Shown here piece after piece: positions 38,475 to 46,982 of a stretch of DNA of 64,000 nt. Both the position numbers and the translations under genes were made by a program. The stretch covers positions 24,031-88,030 of the forward strand of contig NZ_NOJY02000015.1 in NCBI RefSeq assembly GCF_002250835.2. Direction: 5' to 3'. The stretch is from Romboutsia weinsteinii. GTDB lineage: Bacteria; Bacillota; Clostridia; Peptostreptococcales; Peptostreptococcaceae. The notes beneath the pieces were generated by a model that did not search any database, had not been told where the DNA came from, and saw only the letters and a program-made list of their open reading frames with translations. Each line of letters begins with the position of its first letter. Positions within the stretch are counted from its first letter, which is position 1.

Positions 38475-38672
38475 ATGTTAGATAGATTTTTCGGAGAATG
38501 TGGAATAGGTGGAGGCTGTGGATGGTGGATAATAGTATTATTCTTCTTATTCCTAGCATTCCAAGAATGCTGGCAAGATTTTGATATATGTACTTGGATA
38601 CCATTCCTAATACTATTATTAATAGTTTGCGGATGCGGTTTTGACGGAGCAGACGACGGTTGTTGCTGCTAG
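38475..38672 (+). CDS. Cysteine-rich membrane miniprotein
   Basis: A 65-residue protein with 9 cysteines and two hydrophobic segments (residues 17-29 and 42-52), ending DDGCCC. AGGGGGG precedes the ATG with good spacing and a terminator follows the stop, so it is a real single-gene unit. Similar Peptostreptococcaceae proteins carry the uninformative name chorion class high-cysteine HCB protein 13. Metal binding or a spore or envelope role is possible, but nothing in the sequence proves it. Confidence 0.75.
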   Translation: MLDRFFGECGIGGGCGWWIIVLFFLFLAFQECWQDFDICTWIPFLILLLIVCGCGFDGADDGCCC

Positions 38673-38695
38673 TAATCCATAAGTAATTTGGTTTT

Positions 38696-38733
38696 AAAAA
38701 AATAGGCTATCGAAAGATAGTCTATTTTTTATT
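38696..38733 (+). terminator. Terminator after the cysteine-rich miniprotein
   Basis: AATAGGCTATC and GATAGTCTATT pair around a GAAA tetraloop, with A-run before and T-run after. Confidence 0.93.
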
Positions 38734-38795
38734 TTTAAATTTTATTACTTTATTCTAGGCAATGAAATAAAAAATTCTAAGTATATAAAACTATC

Positions 38796-38870
38796 TTGAA
38801 ATATTTATAGGTAAAATGTATAATATAAACTTAAGTAAAAAAAGTGAATATACGAATAACTTTTTTACTT
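38796..38870 (+). promoter_or_regulatory. Promoter and leader hairpin of the DUF1846 gene
   Basis: TTGAAA (38796-38801), 17 bases, TATAAT (38819-38824) form a near-ideal sigma-A promoter. The transcript would begin around 38831, at an A/U-rich hairpin with arms AAGTAAAAAAAGT (38833-38845) and ACTTTTTTACTT (38859-38870). The leader to the start codon is about 100 bases. Confidence 0.75.
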
Positions 38871-38890
38871 TTACAAAAACATACATAAAT

Positions 38891-38920
38891 ATACGATTAT
38901 CAATAAGAAATGAAAATTAG
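38891..38920 (+). repeat. 30-base direct repeat, copy 1
   Basis: This block matches 40571-40600 at 26 of 30 positions, with the first 17 bases (ATACGATTATCAATAAG) identical. It lies in the DUF1846 leader, just before the ribosome binding site. Confidence 0.8.
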
Positions 38921-38933
38921 TGAGGTGCAAAAA

Positions 38934-40442
38934 ATGAAAATAGGATTTGATCACAAGAAGTATTTAGAAGAGCAATCAAAGTATATACTTGAAAGAGTTA
39001 ATAACTTTGATAAGCTTTATTTAGAATTCGGTGGAAAGTTAATAGGAGACTTACACGCAAAGAGAATATTACCAGGATTTGATGAAAATGCAAAAATAAA
39101 AGTATTACAACATATGAAAGAATCGGTTGAAGTTGTTATATGTGTTTATGCAGGTGATATAGAAAGAAATAAAATAAGAGGAGATTACGGAATAACTTAC
39201 GATATGGAAGTTCTAAGATTAATAGACGATTTAAGAGCTTATGAATTAGACGTAAACAGTGTAGTAATCACAAGATTTGAAGGACAACCTGCTACAACAG
39301 TATTTATAAATAAATTAGAGAGAATGGGTATAAAAGTATACAAGCATGCTCCAACAAAAGGATATCCAACAGACGTTGATGTAATAGTAAGTGATGAAGG
39401 ATACGGAGCCAATCCATATATAGAAACTACTAAGCCTATAGTTGTTGTAACAGCTCCAGGACCAAATAGTGGAAAATTAGGAACTTGCTTAAGTCAGCTA
39501 TACCATGAAAATAAAAGAGGAAACAGCGTTGGATACTCTAAGTTTGAAACATTCCCAGTATGGAATTTACCACTTAAGCATCCAGTAAACATAGCTTATG
39601 AAGCTGCAACTGTAGATTTAAAAGATGTTAACATGATAGATTCATTCCATCTTGAAAAATACGGTGAAATGTCAGTAAACTACAACAGAGATTTAGAGTT
39701 ATTCCCTGTTTTAAAGAAAATAATAGAGAAGATAACTGGAAAAGAATCAATATTCCAATCACCAACAGATATGGGTGTTAATAGAGTTGGATTTGGTATA
39801 ATAGATGATGAAGTTGTTCAAGAAGCGTCAAGACAGGAGATAGTAAGAAGATATTTCAAGACTGCTTGTGAATATAAAAAAGGACAATTTGATAAAGGTG
39901 CATTTGATACAATCAAATTAATAATGGAAGAAGTTAACTTAAAGCCTGAAGATAGAAATGTTGTTTTACCAGCTAGAAATTACAGTGCTAAGTTAAAAGA
40001 AACTGCTGATAAGAACAATACTTGTCCAGTTGTTGCAATAGAATTAAATGATGGGACAATACTTACAGGTAAGGGATCGAGCTTAATGAACGCAAGTGCT
40101 GCAGTTGTATTAAATGCTATTAAGTATTTAGCAAATATAGCTGATGATATGCACTTAATATCTCCAGCTGTACTAGAACCAATTGTAAACTTAAAAACTA
40201 AGACTCTTGCAAGTAGAACTCCTGAGTTAAGCTGCGAAGAAGTTTTAGCTGCGCTTAGTATATGTGCCGTAACAAGCCCAACTGCTCAAGTTGTATTAGA
40301 AAAGCTACCAATGCTAAAAGGAGCTCAAGCTCACTCAACTACAATATTAAGTAAAAATGATGAGCAAACATTTAGAGAACTTGGTATAGATGTAACATGT
40401 GATCCTGAATATCCATCACAAAATCTTTACTACGCAAACTAA
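38934..40442 (+). CDS. DUF1846 family protein
   Basis: A 502-residue soluble protein matching the DUF1846 family in length and sequence ([59 protein letters not shown]). The [11 protein letters not shown] segment looks like a phosphate-binding loop. The molecular role is unknown. GTGAGGTGC lies just upstream of ATG 38934; an in-frame ATG at 38910 lies inside the direct repeat and has no site. Codon use looks like that of a highly expressed gene, which fits the strong promoter. Confidence 0.9.
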   Translation: MKIGFDHKKYLEEQSKYILERVNNFDKLYLEFGGKLIGDLHAKRILPGFDENAKIKVLQHMKESVEVVICVYAGDIERNKIRGDYGITYDMEVLRLIDDLRAYELDVNSVVITRFEGQPATTVFINKLERMGIKVYKHAPTKGYPTDVDVIVSDEGYGANPYIETTKPIVVVTAPGPNSGKLGTCLSQLYHENKRGNSVGYSKFETFPVWNLPLKHPVNIAYEAATVDLKDVNMIDSFHLEKYGEMSVNYNRDLELFPVLKKIIEKITGKESIFQSPTDMGVNRVGFGIIDDEVVQEASRQEIVRRYFKTACEYKKGQFDKGAFDTIKLIMEEVNLKPEDRNVVLPARNYSAKLKETADKNNTCPVVAIELNDGTILTGKGSSLMNASAAVVLNAIKYLANIADDMHLISPAVLEPIVNLKTKTLASRTPELSCEEVLAALSICAVTSPTAQVVLEKLPMLKGAQAHSTTILSKNDEQTFRELGIDVTCDPEYPSQNLYYAN

Positions 40443-40465
40443 AATTAAAAATATAAACAAATATA

Positions 40466-40500
40466 GACCATATTGCAATTAGCAACTATGGTCTTTTTTA
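40466..40500 (+). terminator. Terminator after the DUF1846 gene
   Basis: GACCATA and TATGGTC pair around a loop containing TTGCAATTAGCAA, followed by a run of T. Confidence 0.75.
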
Positions 40501-40570
40501 ATAGAAACTATATAAAACAAGTGCTATACGAAGGCTACTTGTAAAGTTTCAAATTTAAAATACATTAAAC

Positions 40571-40600
40571 ATACGATTATCAATAAGGAATTACGATTAG
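40571..40600 (+). repeat. 30-base direct repeat, copy 2
   Basis: The second copy of the block at 38891-38920 (26 of 30 identical). It lies downstream of DUF1846 and about 145 bases upstream of dinB, and is not followed by a ribosome binding site. Confidence 0.8.
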
Positions 40601-40690
40601 TTCCTTGGAATAACTATTTTAAAGGTTTTTAGTACATTTTGCAAGTGATTTTTGATAAAAATTAGGAAAATATTTTTTTACTAATAAAAG

Positions 40691-40710
40691 GAACGTAAGT
40701 TTGATATAAT
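40691..40710 (+). promoter_or_regulatory. LexA-like box and -10 element of dinB
   Basis: GAACGTAAGTTT (40691-40702) fits the Gram-positive LexA core GAAC-N4-GTTY, and the -10 box TATAAT (40705-40710) follows at once. LexA bound here would block the promoter, as expected for SOS control of dinB. Confidence 0.6.
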
Positions 40711-40744
40711 AATGGTATTACTATTTAAATTAAAAGGTGATTTT

Positions 40745-41848
40745 ATGTATGAAAACAGAAAAATAATTCATATAGATATGGATGCTTTTTATGCATCTGT
40801 AGAGCAAAGGGATAATCCTCGGCTAAAAGGTAAAGCTGTAATTGTAGGAGGGAGTCCTAATAGTAGAGGTGTAGTAGCTACTTGTTCTTATGAGGCTAGA
40901 AAGTATGGGATACACTCAGCTATGCCGTCTAGGATAGCATATAATAGATGTCCGTATGCTGTATTTGTGAGACCTAGATTTGAAGTATACCATAAGGTAT
41001 CTCAGCATATAAGAGAGATATTTTATAGGTATACAGATTTAGTTGAACCTTTATCATTAGATGAAGCCTTCTTAGATGTGACTAATAATAAAAAAAACAT
41101 TAAATATGCAACAGAAGTGGCTAGAATGATCAAAGACGATATTTTGAGAGAAATTGGATTAACTTCTTCGGCAGGAGTATCTTATAATAAGCTTTTAGCA
41201 AAGCTAGCATCAGATTATGAGAAACCAAATGGATTAACAGTTATTACACCAGAAAAATCACAAGAATTTTTAGATAAGTTACCTATTAATAAGTTTTTTG
41301 GTGTTGGAAAGGTAACTGGAAAGACTCTTAAAAACTTGGGAATAAATACAGGATATGATTTGAGGCAACTAAATTTATATGATTTAGAGAAAATATTTAA
41401 AAGTAGAGGCTATAGTTTTTATCAATTCGCGAGGGGGATTGACTATAGACCAGTTGAGCCACAAAGAATTAGAAAATCAGTAGGTGCAGAAACGACATTA
41501 GATCATAACTTAAATATAGAAGATGAAGATGTAGCAAATATATTAAGTGATATTTGTGAAGAAGTATCTGAAAGAATTAAAGCGTGTAAGAAGTTGGGAA
41601 AAACTATTACATTAAAAATGAAATTTGACGATTTTACACAGATAACAAGAAGTATTAGTGTGGAACATCCTATTAATAATCACATAGATATAAGAGTAAA
41701 TATATATAACTTATTAAAAAATGTTAATATAAAAGACAAGCAAATTAGATTATTAGGGGTATCTTTATCAAACTTAACAGATATAAAAGAAGAGTATAGC
41801 AATATTACATTATTTGAATATATGAATAATCAGTATAATAGTGTATAA
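40745..41848 (+). CDS. dinB: DNA polymerase IV
   Basis: A 367-residue Y-family polymerase. IDMDAFYASVEQRDNP and LSLDEAFLDVT carry the catalytic acidic residues, and GVSYNKLLAKLASDYEKPNG is the family motif before the thumb. The C-terminal little-finger domain ends with NITLFEY, a likely clamp-binding motif. It copies past damaged bases. The start is ATG 40745 behind AAAGGTG; the upstream ATG at 40712 would lie at or before the transcript start. Confidence 0.93.
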   Translation: MYENRKIIHIDMDAFYASVEQRDNPRLKGKAVIVGGSPNSRGVVATCSYEARKYGIHSAMPSRIAYNRCPYAVFVRPRFEVYHKVSQHIREIFYRYTDLVEPLSLDEAFLDVTNNKKNIKYATEVARMIKDDILREIGLTSSAGVSYNKLLAKLASDYEKPNGLTVITPEKSQEFLDKLPINKFFGVGKVTGKTLKNLGINTGYDLRQLNLYDLEKIFKSRGYSFYQFARGIDYRPVEPQRIRKSVGAETTLDHNLNIEDEDVANILSDICEEVSERIKACKKLGKTITLKMKFDDFTQITRSISVEHPINNHIDIRVNIYNLLKNVNIKDKQIRLLGVSLSNLTDIKEEYSNITLFEYMNNQYNSV

Positions 41849-41886
41849 AAGAGATGGTCATATATTATATGAATCATCTCTTTTTA
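41847..41886 (+). terminator. Terminator after dinB
   Basis: AAAAGAGATG and CATCTCTTTT form the stem, enclosing a TCATATATTATATGA inner hairpin; a T-run follows. Confidence 0.88.
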
Positions 41887-42032
41887 TATGAAATTCTTCT
41901 ATTAATATGTTAATAAATAGACACAGTAGAAATATTAAGTACACCATAATGATATACAAAATAAATAAAATAAATTTTATAATGTAAGTTAAATCAAATA
42001 TGTTGCACTAAATATTTTATTATGTTACTCTA

Positions 42033-42048
42033 TATAAAGCGAAAACAT
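42033..42048 (+). promoter_or_regulatory. cre-like CcpA site upstream of the ribose operon
   Basis: TATAAAGCGAAAACAT matches the cre consensus WTGNAARCGNWWWCAW at 14 of 16 positions, with a perfect right half. It lies about 52 bases upstream of rbsK, where carbon catabolite control of ribose genes would act. Confidence 0.45.
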
Positions 42049-42099
42049 AAAAATTTAATTATATTTATATATAGACTAGATTCATCGGGAGGGATACTT

Positions 42100-43008
42100 A
42101 TGAAAAATATATGTGTTATAGGAAGTTTAAATATGGACTTAGTAGTTAAAGTGGATACAAGACCTAAGGGTGGACAAACATTAATAGGAAGCGATTTTAA
42201 AGAAGTACCTGGTGGAAAAGGTGCAAATCAAGCTGTAGCAATGGCAAGGCTTGGTGGAAGTGTAAATATGATAGGTAAAGTTGGAAACGATGGTTTCGGA
42301 CAAGCATTAATAAATGCTCTTAAAAGTGATAATGTAAATACTAAATATGTACACACAGAAGAGGGACCAACGGGAGTAGCTATGATAACTGTAGATAAAA
42401 ACGCAGAAAATTCTATAGTTGTGGCTCCAGGAGCAAACTTCAAAGTACACGAGATAGATATAGATAATAATATAGAAGCAGTAAAAGAAAGTGATATTAT
42501 AGTTTTACAACTTGAGACACCAATAAATACTATCAATTATGCACTTAAAAAATCAAAGGAACTTGGGAAATACACAATATTAAATCCAGCTCCAGCAGTT
42601 AAGTTAGACGATGAGATAATATCTAATGTAGATTTATTAACTCCAAATGAAAGTGAACTTGAAATATTAAGTGGAGTGGAAATAAAGTGTGAAGAAGATA
42701 TACAAAAAGCTGCTAAAGTAATGATAGAAAAAGGCGTAAAGGAACTTATAGTTACTTTAGGATCAAAAGGAAGCTTATATATAAATAAAGAAAGAACAAT
42801 ATTTAAGGATTCTTATAAAGTAGATGCGGTTGATACTACAGCAGCTGGTGATAGTTATACAGGAGCTTTATCTGTAGCATTCGCTAATGATAAAAATATT
42901 GAAGAAGCAATGGATTTTGCATCAAAAGTAGGAGCGCTAAGTGTAATGAAAGAAGGAGCGCAAAGCTCACTTCCAACTTTAGAAGATGTAGAAAATTTTA
43001 GGAGGTAA
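42100..43008 (+). CDS. rbsK: Ribokinase
   Basis: A 302-residue PfkB-family kinase. [12 protein letters not shown] and [16 protein letters not shown] are the N-terminal ribose and family signatures; [12 protein letters not shown] holds the catalytic Asp and anion hole. It phosphorylates ribose to ribose-5-phosphate. ATG 42100 follows GGGAGGG; the frame is open 26 codons further upstream, but that segment includes the cre-like site. It is first in rbsK-D-A-C-B. Confidence 0.94.
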   Translation: MKNICVIGSLNMDLVVKVDTRPKGGQTLIGSDFKEVPGGKGANQAVAMARLGGSVNMIGKVGNDGFGQALINALKSDNVNTKYVHTEEGPTGVAMITVDKNAENSIVVAPGANFKVHEIDIDNNIEAVKESDIIVLQLETPINTINYALKKSKELGKYTILNPAPAVKLDDEIISNVDLLTPNESELEILSGVEIKCEEDIQKAAKVMIEKGVKELIVTLGSKGSLYINKERTIFKDSYKVDAVDTTAAGDSYTGALSVAFANDKNIEEAMDFASKVGALSVMKEGAQSSLPTLEDVENFRR

Positions 43009-43012
43009 TACA

Positions 43013-43408
43013 ATGAGAAAAACTAAACTTATAAACAGTGAAGTATCATACACAATATCAAAAATGGGCCACACTGATAGTTTGACGATTGGAGACTGTG
43101 GATTACCTATACCTGATGGTGTCAATAGAATAGACCTAGCACTTAAGTATGGTGTACCGACATTTCTAGAAACTTTAGATACGGTTTTAGAGGAATTATA
43201 TGTAGAAGAAATTGTTATTGCCGAGGAAATAGTAGAAAAAAATAATAAGATATATAATGAGATATTAAAAAGATTTGAAAATATAAATATAATAATGGTT
43301 AGTCATGAAGAATTTAAAACGATGACTAAAGAGAGCAAGGCAGTAGTAAGAACAGGAGAGTGTACTCCTTACGCAAACATAATATTAAAATCAGGAGTTG
43401 TATTTTAA
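43013..43408 (+). CDS. rbsD: D-ribose pyranase
   Basis: A 131-residue Rbs[19 protein letters not shown] contains the catalytic His and the conserved DxGLPxP, and [14 protein letters not shown] is the C-terminal motif. It speeds pyranose-furanose interconversion of ribose for ribokinase. It starts 4 bases after rbsK; rbsA starts directly after its stop codon. Confidence 0.95.
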   Translation: MRKTKLINSEVSYTISKMGHTDSLTIGDCGLPIPDGVNRIDLALKYGVPTFLETLDTVLEELYVEEIVIAEEIVEKNNKIYNEILKRFENINIIMVSHEEFKTMTKESKAVVRTGECTPYANIILKSGVVF

Positions 43409-44899
43409 ATGAAAAACCCTATTTTACAAATGAAAGACATAGTGAAAGAATTCCCTGGAGTTAAAGCGTTAGATGGGGTAAACCTAGAACTTTACGAAGG
43501 TAAAGTAATGGCCCTTATGGGGGAAAATGGAGCAGGAAAATCAACACTTATGAAAATATTAAGTGGTGTATATAAAAAAAATAGTGGTCAAATATTTTAT
43601 AAAGGTGAAGAGACTGATATAAAAGGACCTAAAGATGCTGGAGAAAAAGGGATAGCTATAATACATCAAGAGCTTAACTTATTACCAGATCTAAGTATAG
43701 GGGAGAATATATTCTTAGGTCGTGAACCTAAAAAGGGATTGAGAATAGATTTTAAGCAGCTTTATAGTGATGCAGATGTATTACTTAAAAAATTAAATAT
43801 AACTACAAGCTCAAGGGAGTTAGTAGGAAATTTAAGTATAGCCCAGCAACAAATGGTGGAAATAGCTAAAGCATTGTCTTTGGATGCTCAAATAATAATA
43901 ATGGATGAGCCTACGGATGCACTTACAGATAAAGAGACTAAGAGTTTATTTAATGTAATAAATGAACTTAAAAGTGAAGGTAAGGCTCTAGTTTATATAT
44001 CTCATAGATTAAAAGAAATATTTGAAATATGTGATTATATAACAGTATTAAGAGATGGTAAGTATGTTGGGACTGAAGATTTAAGTAATTTAGATGAGGA
44101 TAAGATGATAGAAATGATGGTAGGTAGAAAACTTACTGATCAATTCCCTAGATTAGAAACTGAGAAGGGTGAAACAATACTTAAAGTTGATAATCTTTGC
44201 AATGAATTTATAGATAACATATCATTTGAGGTTAAAGCTGGAGAGATTTTAGGTATATCAGGACTTATGGGAGCAGGAAGAACGGAATTAGCTAAGACTA
44301 TATACGGTCATATAAGAAAGACTAATGGTCAAATAACTATAAAGAATAGAAAAATAGACAACAAGTCTGCCAAGGATGGTCTAAAAAATAGAATAGCATA
44401 TGTATCAGAAGATAGAAAAGGTGACGGATTAATACTTGAGCTATCTGTAAAAGAAAATATGGCTATATCATCTTTAGATAGAATGTCATCATTATTTAAA
44501 ATAGATAAGAAAAAAGAGCTAGCTAGAGTTAAAGATTATATAGGGAGAATGAGAATAAAAACTCCAAGTGAAAATCAATTAATAAAGAATCTAAGTGGTG
44601 GTAATCAGCAAAAAATTGCAATAGCGAAAGCGCTTATGACTCACCCTGATGTTCTTATACTTGATGAACCTACTCGTGGAGTAGACGTTGGAGCTAAAAA
44701 AGAAATATATGACCTTGTAAATGAATTTAAGAGTCAAGGCAAAGCAGTAATAATGATATCTTCTGAAATGCCAGAAATACTAGGACTGAGTGATAGAATT
44801 CTAGTCTTAAGTCAGGGTAGAATAACAGGAGAATTTGATATAGAATCTGCAACACAAGAAGCAATATTAAAATGCGCAGTTGAAACTAAGGAGGCATAA
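43409..44899 (+). CDS. rbsA: Ribose ABC transporter ATP-binding protein
   Basis: A 496-residue double ATPase. The first half has Walker A GENGAGKST and Walker B IIIMDEPTDALT; its signature is the usual degenerate type (LSIAQQQMVEIAKAL). The second half has a degenerate Walker A (GLMGAGRTE) and an intact LSGGNQQKIAIAKAL with ILDEPTRGVDVG. This pattern is normal for CUT2 sugar importers. It starts at the base after the rbsD stop codon, implying translational coupling. Confidence 0.95.
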   Translation: MKNPILQMKDIVKEFPGVKALDGVNLELYEGKVMALMGENGAGKSTLMKILSGVYKKNSGQIFYKGEETDIKGPKDAGEKGIAIIHQELNLLPDLSIGENIFLGREPKKGLRIDFKQLYSDADVLLKKLNITTSSRELVGNLSIAQQQMVEIAKALSLDAQIIIMDEPTDALTDKETKSLFNVINELKSEGKALVYISHRLKEIFEICDYITVLRDGKYVGTEDLSNLDEDKMIEMMVGRKLTDQFPRLETEKGETILKVDNLCNEFIDNISFEVKAGEILGISGLMGAGRTELAKTIYGHIRKTNGQITIKNRKIDNKSAKDGLKNRIAYVSEDRKGDGLILELSVKENMAISSLDRMSSLFKIDKKKELARVKDYIGRMRIKTPSENQLIKNLSGGNQQKIAIAKALMTHPDVLILDEPTRGVDVGAKKEIYDLVNEFKSQGKAVIMISSEMPEILGLSDRILVLSQGRITGEFDIESATQEAILKCAVETKEA

Positions 44900-44901
44900 C
44901 A

Positions 44902-45879
44902 TTGGATATATCATCAAGAGTAGATAACTCAAAAAATAAAAGTTTAAATATGAAAGAAGTATTAGTTAAGTATAAAAGTTTATTAGGATTAGTGTTACTA
45001 ATTGCTGTAGTGTCAGTACTTAATCCATCGTTTTTAAGCGTAAAAAATATAATGAATATACTTAGACAAACTTCAGTTAATGCAGTGATAGCTGCAGGTA
45101 TGACATTTGTTATATTAACTGGTGGAATAGACTTATCAGTAGGTTCAATTTTAGGAATAAGTGGTGCAGTGTGTGCTAGCTTATTAGTTTCTGGACAAAA
45201 TGTAGTAGTAGCTGTAATAGCGGCATTATTAGTAGGTGCAGCAGTAGGATTCATAAATGGATTTGTTATATCAAAGGGTAAATTACAGCCATTTATAGCA
45301 ACTCTTGCAACAATGACAATACTTAAAGGTTTAACATTAGTATACACAAATGGAAACCCGATAACATTAGGAAGTAACGAATTAGCAATGTCATTTGGTA
45401 AAATAGGTGGAGGGACAATATTTGGAATACCAACTCCAGCTATGATAATGATGATAGTATTTATGGTATGCTACTATATACTTCATAATACTAAAATGGG
45501 AAGATATACTTATGCATTAGGTTCAAATGAAGAAGCAACGAAGCTATCAGGACTTAATACAGATAAAATAAAGATATGGGTATACACTATAAGTGGTATA
45601 TTAGCATCAGTAGCAGGTATAATAATAACTTCAAGATTGTACTCAGCTCAACCAACAGCAGGAGCAGGATATGAACTTGATGCGATAGCAGCAGTAGTAC
45701 TTGGCGGAACTAAACTTGCAGGTGGTAAAGGTAAGATAACAGGAACTATAATAGGAGCATTAATAATCGGGGTATTAAGTAATGCACTTAATATATTAGA
45801 TGTATCATCATATTATCAAACAATGGTTAAAGGTGGAGTTATATTATTAGCTGTACTTTTAGACAGAAAAAGTAACTAA
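44902..45879 (+). CDS. rbsC: Ribose ABC transporter permease
   Basis: A 325-residue CUT2 permease of about ten helices. TGGIDLSVGSILGISG and AAVVLGGTKLAGGKGKI are the family motifs. A TTG at 44902 is the start: AAGGAGG lies 8 bases upstream, 2 bases separate it from rbsA, and the next Met would cut into the N-terminus. Confidence 0.93.
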   Translation: MDISSRVDNSKNKSLNMKEVLVKYKSLLGLVLLIAVVSVLNPSFLSVKNIMNILRQTSVNAVIAAGMTFVILTGGIDLSVGSILGISGAVCASLLVSGQNVVVAVIAALLVGAAVGFINGFVISKGKLQPFIATLATMTILKGLTLVYTNGNPITLGSNELAMSFGKIGGGTIFGIPTPAMIMMIVFMVCYYILHNTKMGRYTYALGSNEEATKLSGLNTDKIKIWVYTISGILASVAGIIITSRLYSAQPTAGAGYELDAIAAVVLGGTKLAGGKGKITGTIIGALIIGVLSNALNILDVSSYYQTMVKGGVILLAVLLDRKSN

Positions 45880-45894
45880 GAAAGGAAAATTACA

Positions 45895-46788
45895 ATGAAA
45901 AAATTTCTTTCTATAATAATGGCACTAGTGTTAAGTTCTTTAACACTAGTTGGATGTCAGCAAGCTGATAGTGATACTAAAAAAATCGGATTTATAGTAT
46001 CGACTTTAAATAATCCATTCTTCGTGGATTTAAAAAAGGGTGTAGAAGATAGAGCAAAAGAATTAGGATATGATGTTGTAGTATTAGATTCTCAAAATGA
46101 CCCAGCAAAAGAAGTATCAAATATGGAAGACTTAACGGTAAAAAATGTATCAATGGTACTTTTAAATCCTGTTGATTCAGATTCTGCTGTAGCATCAGTT
46201 ATGATAGCTAATAACTCAGATTTGCCAGTAGTAACTGTAGATAGAGCTGCTAATGGAGGAAATGTTGTGTCTCATATAGCTTCAGATAACGCAGTTGGTG
46301 GAGCTATGGCAGCAGAGTTTTTAATGGAAAGACTAGGTGGAGTAGGCAATATAGTTGAACTTGAAGGTACTGCTGGCTCATCAGCAGCTAGAGATAGAGG
46401 TAAAGGATTTGATGATAAAATAGCTGAGAGTAACATAAATATAATAGCTAAACAAAGTGCAGACTTTGATAGAACTCAAGGACTTACTGTAATGGAAAAT
46501 ATACTTCAATCAAAGAGTGATATAAATGCTGTGTTTGCTCAAAATGATGAGATGGCACTAGGTGCACAAAAGGCATTAGAAGACCAAGGGATGAAAGATG
46601 TACTTGTAGTTGGATTTGATGCAACTGATGATGCAGTAGATGCAGTTAAAAGAGGAACAATGGCTGCAACGGTAGCTCAACAACCTATATTAATAGGACA
46701 AACAGCAGTTGATGCAATTGATAAAATTTTAAAAGGTGAAGTTATAGATGCCTTCATACCTGTAGAATTAAAATTAATAACAAAATAA
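45895..46788 (+). CDS. rbsB: Ribose-binding lipoprotein
   Basis: A 297-residue periplasmic-binding-type protein anchored as a lipoprotein (lipobox LVGC, Cys21). STLNNPFFVDLKKGVEDRAKE, DSQNDPAKEV, NPVDSDSAVAS and AQNDEMALGAQKAL are standard RbsB motifs. It delivers ribose to RbsC/RbsA. It ends the operon before a strong terminator. No rbsR repressor is beside the operon. Confidence 0.94.
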   Translation: MKKFLSIIMALVLSSLTLVGCQQADSDTKKIGFIVSTLNNPFFVDLKKGVEDRAKELGYDVVVLDSQNDPAKEVSNMEDLTVKNVSMVLLNPVDSDSAVASVMIANNSDLPVVTVDRAANGGNVVSHIASDNAVGGAMAAEFLMERLGGVGNIVELEGTAGSSAARDRGKGFDDKIAESNINIIAKQSADFDRTQGLTVMENILQSKSDINAVFAQNDEMALGAQKALEDQGMKDVLVVGFDATDDAVDAVKRGTMAATVAQQPILIGQTAVDAIDKILKGEVIDAFIPVELKLITK

Positions 46789-46799
46789 AATTTTTTATG

Positions 46800-46829
46800 A
46801 GTACTGCCAGAGATGGCGGTACTTTTTTT
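46800..46829 (+). terminator. Terminator of the ribose operon
   Basis: GTACTGCCA (46801-46809) and TGGCGGTAC (46814-46822) pair around GAGA with one G-U, followed by seven T. Confidence 0.94.
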
Positions 46830-46982
46830 ATAAAATTAAAAGACTGTATAGTCTCATACACTTTAGGTATAAAATCTTTATTTTACTCATATAATGATGG
46901 ATGATTAATGTTTGCATCAGAAATAGAGACACTACTTAATAGTGGTTAATGAATAATTATATAGTTATTAGGGGGGATATAT

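Larger units (their letters stand above)
40443..40744 (+). other. Intergenic region between DUF1846 and dinB
   Basis: 302 bases. It contains copy 2 of the direct repeat (40571-40600) and the dinB promoter with a LexA-like box. A weak inverted repeat (GACCATA at about 40466-40472 and TATGGTC at about 40487-40493, then T-run) probably terminates DUF1846. No gene is seen. Confidence 0.6.

Noticed and set aside
44886..45347. 153-codon minus-strand frame opposite rbsC
   Set aside because: Antisense shadow of a membrane protein gene, without a ribosome site or conserved motif.
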